DNA from: Cytophagales bacterium
GTDB lineage: Bacteria; Bacteroidota; Bacteroidia; Cytophagales; MED-G16
Length of the DNA: 10,530 nucleotides
Assembly (NCBI GenBank): GCA_029940715.1
Contig: JAPYTU010000040.1
Coordinates: 2,211 to 12,740, forward strand
Direction of reading: 5' to 3'
The position numbers and the translations under genes were made by a program. Below the pieces are notes generated by a model, which was not told the origin of the DNA, did not search any database, and saw only the letters and a list, made by a program, of their open reading frames with translations. The number at the start of each line of letters is the position of its first letter. Within the stretch, counting starts at the first letter, position 1. Of this stretch, positions 6,438-10,530 are shown in pieces.

Positions 6438-7913
6438 ATGAGTAAAGGATTACCTGATAAAAATCAAAATTTTTCTGCCTGGTATAATGAATTAGTTAAA
6501 AAAGCTGATTTAGCAGAAAATTCATCTGTAAGAGGCTGTATGGTAATTAAACCATATGGGTTCTCTATTTGGGAAAAAATGCAATCTACATTAGATTCTA
6601 TGTTTAAAAAATCAGGACATCAAAATGCTTATTTTCCATTATTTGTACCAAAATCATACCTAAGTAAAGAAGCCGACCATGTTAAAGGTTTTGCAAAAGA
6701 ATGTGCAGTAGTAACACACTACCGATTAATAAATGATGATAAAGGAAAAGGTTTAATTGTTGATCCAAAGGCTAAACTCGAAGAAGAACTAATTGTAAGA
6801 CCCACATCTGAAACAGTTATATGGAATACATACAAAAATTGGATTCAATCCTATAGAGACTTGCCTATATTAATTAATCAATGGGCAAATGTTGTACGAT
6901 GGGAAATGAGAACAAGATTATTCTTGAGAACATCTGAATTTCTTTGGCAAGAGGGACATACAGCTCATTCAACAAAAGAAGAAGCTAAAGAAGAAACTCT
7001 AAAAATACTAGATATATATTCAGAATTTCTTGAAAAAACAATGGCAATTCCTGTTCTAAAAGGGATAAAATCTGAAAATGAAAAATTTGCAGGAGCTGTA
7101 GAAACTTTTTGTGTAGAAGCATTAATGCAAGATGGAAAAGCTTTACAAGCAGGAACATCACATTTTCTAGGACAAAATTTCGCTAAAGCTTTTAACGTTC
7201 AATTTTCTACACCACAAGGTAAAAAAGAGTATGTATGGGGAACGTCATGGGGTGTATCCACTAGACTGGTAGGAGCATTAGTTATGGCCCATTCTGATGA
7301 AAAAGGTCTTGTTTTACCTCCAAATTTAGCTCCAATACAAGTGGTTATGATTCCTATTTTTAATAACGAAAAAGAATATGAAAAAATTAATAATGCATTT
7401 AATAAAATAGCCAGTCAACTAGATAATAAAAATATTAGCTATAAAATAGATAATAGAAAAAATAATAAACCAGGATGGAAATTTGCTGAATATGAACTTA
7501 AAGGTGTTCCCATTAGGCTAGCTTTAGGACCAAAAGACTTAGAAAATAATACAATTGAAATTACAAGAAGAGATACACTTAAAAAAGAAACAACTAACAT
7601 TAAATCCATTAGGGATAAAATTTCAAACTATCTCATTGAAATACAAAATAATATTTACAAAAAAGCGAATGATTTTAAAAATAAAAATTCCCATACAGCA
7701 AAAAATTACGAAGATTTTAAAAATATTATAAAAAATAAATCTGGTTTTGTGTATGCTCACTGGGATGGAACAGTAGAAACTGAAGAAAAAATTAAAAAAG
7801 AAACAAAAGCAACTATTAGATGTATACCAATTACTAAAAAGCAAAATGAAGGAAAATGCATAGTAACAGGAAAAAAATCTAAAGGAATGGTAGTTTTTGC
7901 AAAAGCATACTAA
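6438..7913 (+). CDS. proS: Prolyl-tRNA synthetase, archaeal/eukaryote-type (short form)
   Basis: ProRS charges tRNA-Pro with proline in the cytosol; it is a class II synthetase. The 491 residues have the architecture of the type lacking the large editing insertion. The catalytic core contains RPTSE (121-125), motif 2 with NVVRWEMRTR and LRTSEFLWQEGHTAH (151-177), and motif 3 region GTSWGVSTRLVGAL (268-281) with the ATP-binding arginine, followed by LVLPPNLAP. The anticodon-binding domain follows at about 300-400 (GPKDLE at 364-369). The C-terminal domain closes with GKCIVTGKKSKGMVVFAKAY, and the terminal tyrosine is characteristic of this type. All landmarks are present. The ATG is preceded by A/T only, without a Shine-Dalgarno. 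It is the first gene of a tight run with nfeD and floA, and lies directly downstream of the periodic repeat array. Identification is firm. Confidence 0.97.
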   Translation: MSKGLPDKNQNFSAWYNELVKKADLAENSSVRGCMVIKPYGFSIWEKMQSTLDSMFKKSGHQNAYFPLFVPKSYLSKEADHVKGFAKECAVVTHYRLINDDKGKGLIVDPKAKLEEELIVRPTSETVIWNTYKNWIQSYRDLPILINQWANVVRWEMRTRLFLRTSEFLWQEGHTAHSTKEEAKEETLKILDIYSEFLEKTMAIPVLKGIKSENEKFAGAVETFCVEALMQDGKALQAGTSHFLGQNFAKAFNVQFSTPQGKKEYVWGTSWGVSTRLVGALVMAHSDEKGLVLPPNLAPIQVVMIPIFNNEKEYEKINNAFNKIASQLDNKNISYKIDNRKNNKPGWKFAEYELKGVPIRLALGPKDLENNTIEITRRDTLKKETTNIKSIRDKISNYLIEIQNNIYKKANDFKNKNSHTAKNYEDFKNIIKNKSGFVYAHWDGTVETEEKIKKETKATIRCIPITKKQNEGKCIVTGKKSKGMVVFAKAY

Positions 7914-7919
7914 TTAATT

Positions 7920-8387
7920 ATGGAAATTGTTATTTTAGGTATTTTATTAATTCTTGGCATACTACTGATTTTAATTGAAATACTATTTATTCCAGGAACA
8001 ACGATTTTTGGAATTTTTGGTGTAATATCAATTTTTTCATCAGATTATCTGGCATTTCAATATTTTGGATACAATCTAGGAGTCATTTATTCTATTCTTA
8101 GTTCTTTTATTATTTTAATATTAATTACTTACTCTTTAAAGTCTAATACATGGAACAAATTAGCTCTAAAAAAAATTCATGTTGATAGCGTTGACAAAAA
8201 CAAATATGATAATTTAAAAGTTGGAGACTTTGGCATTACTACTTCTTCATTAAAACCTTATGGAAAAGCTTTATTTTTTAACAAAAGTTATGAAGTAAAA
8301 TCGGAAGAAAACTTCATTAAAGAGAATAAAAAAATAAAAATTATTAATATCTTACAAGACAAAATTTTGGTAAAAAAAATTAAATAA
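7920..8387 (+). CDS. nfeD: NfeD-family membrane protein (short form)
   Basis: The 155-residue product is a short NfeD without a protease domain. The N-terminus is strongly hydrophobic (ILGILLILGILLILIEILF) and runs into FIPGTTIFGIFG (23-34), the family's glycine/proline turn. Further hydrophobic segments lie at 36-50 and 52-72. A soluble C-terminal OB-fold begins with KVGDFGITTSSLKPYGKALF (100-119), followed by YEVKSEENFI and a final beta strand (KILVKK). The VGxxGxxxxxLxPxGK pattern is diagnostic. NfeD proteins work with flotillin-like proteins in membrane microdomains, and the next gene, 4 nt downstream, is floA, so the pair fits. It starts 6 nt after the proS stop, so co-transcription with proS is likely. 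The start codon is clear because the first helix begins immediately. Confidence 0.92.
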   Translation: MEIVILGILLILGILLILIEILFIPGTTIFGIFGVISIFSSDYLAFQYFGYNLGVIYSILSSFIILILITYSLKSNTWNKLALKKIHVDSVDKNKYDNLKVGDFGITTSSLKPYGKALFFNKSYEVKSEENFIKENKKIKIINILQDKILVKKIK

Positions 8388-8391
8388 TCTT

Positions 8392-9420
8392 ATGGTACTT
8401 ACAGCTCTTTTAATTCTTGGTATAACTGTTCTTGTCTTTACATTTTTATATTTTATTCCTGTTAACTTATGGATTACTGCACAATTTTCAGGAGTAAAAA
8501 TTGGACTGCTTGAACTTATATTCATGCGAGTAAGAAGGGTACCACCTTCAATTATTGTAAACTCACTTATTACAGCGACAAAAGCTGGACTAACTATCAA
8601 AGATGATATTCATACATCAAGTAGAAAATTACAAGGTGCAGATTTAGAAACACATTACTTAGCTGGAGGAAATGTTCCTCAGGTAATCACTGCTTTAATT
8701 TCTGCTGAAAAAGCTAATATAGAATTAACATTTAAACAAGCTACTGCAATTGATTTAGCAGGTAGAGATGTTTTTGAAGCTGTAACCATGTCAGTAACAC
8801 CTAAGGTTATAAATACTCCTAATGTTACAGCTGTTGCAGCTGATGGAATACAATTAATTGCTAAAGCAAGAGTTACAGTTAGAGCAAATATTTCTCAATT
8901 AGTGGGAGGTGCTGGTGAAGAAACAGTTTTAGCTCGTGTAGGTGAAGGTATAGTATCATCAATTGGATCATCTATATCTCATAAACAAGTATTAGAAAAT
9001 CCTGATAAAATTTCAAAATTAGTACTTGAAAGAGGATTAGATGCAGGAACAGCATTTGAAATTTTATCAATTGATATTGCTGATATAGATATAGGAAAAA
9101 ATATTGGTGCTATACTGCAAACAGATCAAGCAGAAGCTGATTTAAAAGTTGCTGAAGCAAAGGCTGAAGAAAGAAGAGCTATGGCAGTTGCGGCTGAACA
9201 GGAAATGATTGCTAAAGCACAAGACGCAAGAGCAAAAGTAATTTTGGCAGAAGCAGAAATTCCAAAAGCAATGGCAGAAGCATTTAGAAAAGGGAACTTA
9301 GGTATATTAGATTATTATAAATTTCAAAATATAAAAGCAGATACTGAAATGAGAGAAAGTATTGCTGATAATAAACCTAAAACTACAGGAAAACCAGATA
9401 AAGGAAAATCAAAAAATTAG
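8392..9420 (+). CDS. floA: Flotillin-like protein FloA
   Basis: FloA is a membrane-anchored scaffold that forms detergent-resistant membrane patches. The 342-residue chain begins with a hydrophobic segment (residues 4-27, ending in FIPVNLWITA). The SPFH-type core follows, with near-invariant stretches HYLAGGNV (88-95), AIDLAGRDVFEAV (119-131), KARVTVRANI (158-167), LVGGAGEETVLARVGEGIVSS (170-190), VLENPD (200-205) and FEILSIDIADIDIGKNIGA (222-240). A helical Glu/Ala-rich tail (247-298, KAEERRAMAVAAEQEM) and a Lys-rich C-terminus close it. Between KAGL (64-67) and LETHY (85-89) there are 17 residues where the Bacillus protein, as I recall it, has about 6. The frame is intact across it. It follows nfeD by 4 nt and converges on the DUF1543 gene with 6 bp between stops. 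No terminator hairpin is visible after it. Confidence 0.95.
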   Translation: MVLTALLILGITVLVFTFLYFIPVNLWITAQFSGVKIGLLELIFMRVRRVPPSIIVNSLITATKAGLTIKDDIHTSSRKLQGADLETHYLAGGNVPQVITALISAEKANIELTFKQATAIDLAGRDVFEAVTMSVTPKVINTPNVTAVAADGIQLIAKARVTVRANISQLVGGAGEETVLARVGEGIVSSIGSSISHKQVLENPDKISKLVLERGLDAGTAFEILSIDIADIDIGKNIGAILQTDQAEADLKVAEAKAEERRAMAVAAEQEMIAKAQDARAKVILAEAEIPKAMAEAFRKGNLGILDYYKFQNIKADTEMRESIADNKPKTTGKPDKGKSKN

Positions 9421-9426
9421 TAACTT

Positions 9427-9957
9427 CTACTGATTAGATTTATATTCATTAATTATTTTTCTAGGAATAGGAAAATATCCATTATTAAACTTTAGTTTTT
9501 CTACTTTATCAGTTTTTTCAAGATGTACATATCGGTTAGACACTTTAATTATTTCTATACAATCATCAACATCATAAAGGTCGTCTGTATGAACTTGATG
9601 CATACCAACTAGTAGACTTTTTTTTGCTCTATTTTTTATTGTATTTTTTTCCATTCCAACCATAAACTTACTTTCATGTAATTCTTCAAATTTATTAGAA
9701 TCATAAGCACCAAGATTTATAAAATACAACTTATTTGAACTCTGAAATTTTTCTTTTTTTAACGTTACTTTATACCCATCTATAATTGAAATTTCAACCC
9801 ATGAATCAATATGCAATCTATCAGGAAGACCAAACCACTTATCTAATAAATCATAATAAGTATCTTTAATTGATTGACCACAAGTAAAAACTACATCATG
9901 CAATTCAGTATTACATTTCCTAGCTCTGCCACCTAAAAAAACAGAAAACAATTTCAT
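9427..9957 (-). CDS. DUF1543 domain protein
   Basis: The 176-residue product starts MKLFSVFLGGRARKCNTELHD and continues with VVFTCG, WFGLPDRLHIDSWVEI (41-56) and DGYKV. This is the typical DUF1543 pattern (xLGG, E-HDVVF, WFG, HIDS). The second half appears to be a diverged copy: LYFINLGAYD (77-86), EELHESKFMVG (91-101), then MHQVHTDDLYDVDDCIEI (119-136), matching the first copy's order LGG / ELHDVVF-G / LHIDSWVEI. It has no signal peptide or membrane helix and is probably cytosolic. The function of the family is unknown. It sits alone on the minus strand, downstream of the rRNA terminator and convergent with floA. A possible -7-like TATCTTGG is visible about 20 bp upstream of the ATG on the minus strand, but this is weak. 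Family assignment is confident; function is not assigned. Confidence 0.87.
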   Translation of the reverse strand: MKLFSVFLGGRARKCNTELHDVVFTCGQSIKDTYYDLLDKWFGLPDRLHIDSWVEISIIDGYKVTLKKEKFQSSNKLYFINLGAYDSNKFEELHESKFMVGMEKNTIKNRAKKSLLVGMHQVHTDDLYDVDDCIEIIKVSNRYVHLEKTDKVEKLKFNNGYFPIPRKIINEYKSNQ

Positions 9958-9989
9958 ATATAATTAATATTATATTTATCCAAGATACA

Positions 9990-10023
9990 AAATAAAAAAA
10001 AGCCCCTAAAAAAGAGGCTTTTT
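9990..10023 (-). terminator. Intrinsic terminator of the rRNA operon
   Basis: On the minus strand the sequence forms AAAAAGCC...GGCTTTTT arms (10023-10016 with 10004-9997), extended inward by an AG/CT pairing after one mismatch and closed by an A/T-rich loop. The transcript then runs into a T-rich tract (TTTTTTTTATTTTG) to about 9988. It lies about 12 bp past the 5S 3' end, where an rRNA operon should stop. The A-tract arm makes it partly symmetrical, but the plus strand has only five T residues. Confidence 0.8.
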
Positions 10024-10035
10024 ATAAAATAAAAG

Positions 10036-10145
10036 TCTGGCAACGACCTACTCTCCCACTAGTAACAGTAGTACCATCGGCGCTATAGGGCTTAACTTCT
10101 CTGTTCGAAATGGGAAGAGGTGGACACCTATGCAATAGTCACCAT
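10036..10145 (-). rRNA. rrf: 5S ribosomal RNA
   Basis: Read on the minus strand, the gene begins about TGGTGACTATTGCATAGGTG and carries the universally conserved CGAACAGAGAAGTTAAGCCC core and the GGGAGAGTAGGTCG stretch. It ends near CGTTGCCAGAC, whose TGCCAGAC side pairs with the TGGTGACTA side in helix I. The length of about 110 nt is normal. It is far richer in G+C than the flanking DNA. It lies about 60 nt downstream of the 23S gene in the same transcript. The exact ends are uncertain by a few bases. Confidence 0.95.
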
Positions 10146-10204
10146 AAAATCTTAATATCGTAACACAATGCGAATAATGTAGAATTAATTATAAAAAAAC
10201 AGTT
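10146..10204 (-). other. 23S-5S spacer of the rRNA operon
   Basis: This is about 59 bp of A+T-rich DNA between the 23S 3' end and the 5S 5' end. No tRNA fits. It presumably contains precursor-processing sites, but none can be assigned from the sequence. Confidence 0.6.

Positions 10205-10530
<326 letters not shown>

Noticed and set aside
7623..7844. Minus-strand Phe-rich open frame inside proS
   Set aside because: It arises from the complement of Lys/Asn-rich codons in the proS C-terminal part.
10146..10204. A tRNA gene between 23S and 5S
   Set aside because: The spacer is only about 59 bp and has no T-loop GTTCRA or acceptor-stem pairing.

Overview
The window is very A+T-rich (roughly three quarters A+T by eye) and looks like a chromosomal segment of a Bacteroidota bacterium, most likely a Flavobacteriia-like, possibly streamlined marine lineage. 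The gene content supports this. There is a two-repeat DUF1599 protein joined to a BT_3928-type DoxX/thioredoxin-like membrane protein, an archaeal/eukaryote-type short prolyl-tRNA synthetase, a secreted Gly/Ser-rich protein paired with a FadL-like outer-membrane barrel, and an NfeD/FloA pair. Start codons lack clear Shine-Dalgarno sequences, as is common in that phylum. I see no mobile element, CRISPR array, integrase, prophage or tRNA.

Layout. Positions 1-161 (+) hold the 3' end of a glycine C-acetyltransferase (kbl). Positions 162-406 have no intact gene but contain a short, frame-disrupted membrane-protein-like reading frame. folP (dihydropteroate synthase) lies on the minus strand at 407-1249 and is divergent from a tightly packed + strand cluster: DUF1599 protein (TTG start, about 1275-1814), BT_3928-family protein (1814-2941, 1-nt overlap) and aroK (GTG start, 2950-3447). 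The aroK 3' end overlaps by 24 nt the 3' end of a minus-strand pair: a Gly/Ser-rich secreted protein (6284-4992) followed by a FadL/OMPP1-like barrel (4983-3424, TTG start). A 153-bp divergent intergenic region (6285-6437) carries two odd-centred palindromes and a 21-bp-periodic repeat. It separates that pair from the + strand cluster proS - nfeD - floA (6438-9420; gaps of 6 and 4 nt). A DUF1543 protein (9957-9427, minus) converges on floA. A hairpin/T-tract terminator at about 9990-10023 closes a minus-strand rRNA operon, whose 5S gene (10036-10145) and 23S 3' part (10205-10530) fill the right edge.

How the genes fit together. FolP (folate) and AroK (shikimate/chorismate) are core biosynthetic enzymes. 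The DUF1599/BT_3928 neighbourhood is conserved in Bacteroidota but its function is unknown. The minus-strand pair probably yields two envelope products made together. NfeD with FloA is a known membrane-microdomain pairing, here apparently co-transcribed with proS. Most of the window is ordinary core genome. The parts most worth a second look are the proS upstream repeat array, the non-ATG start and almost absent spacer at the folP/DUF1599 divergence, and the uncharacterised secreted-protein/barrel pair.
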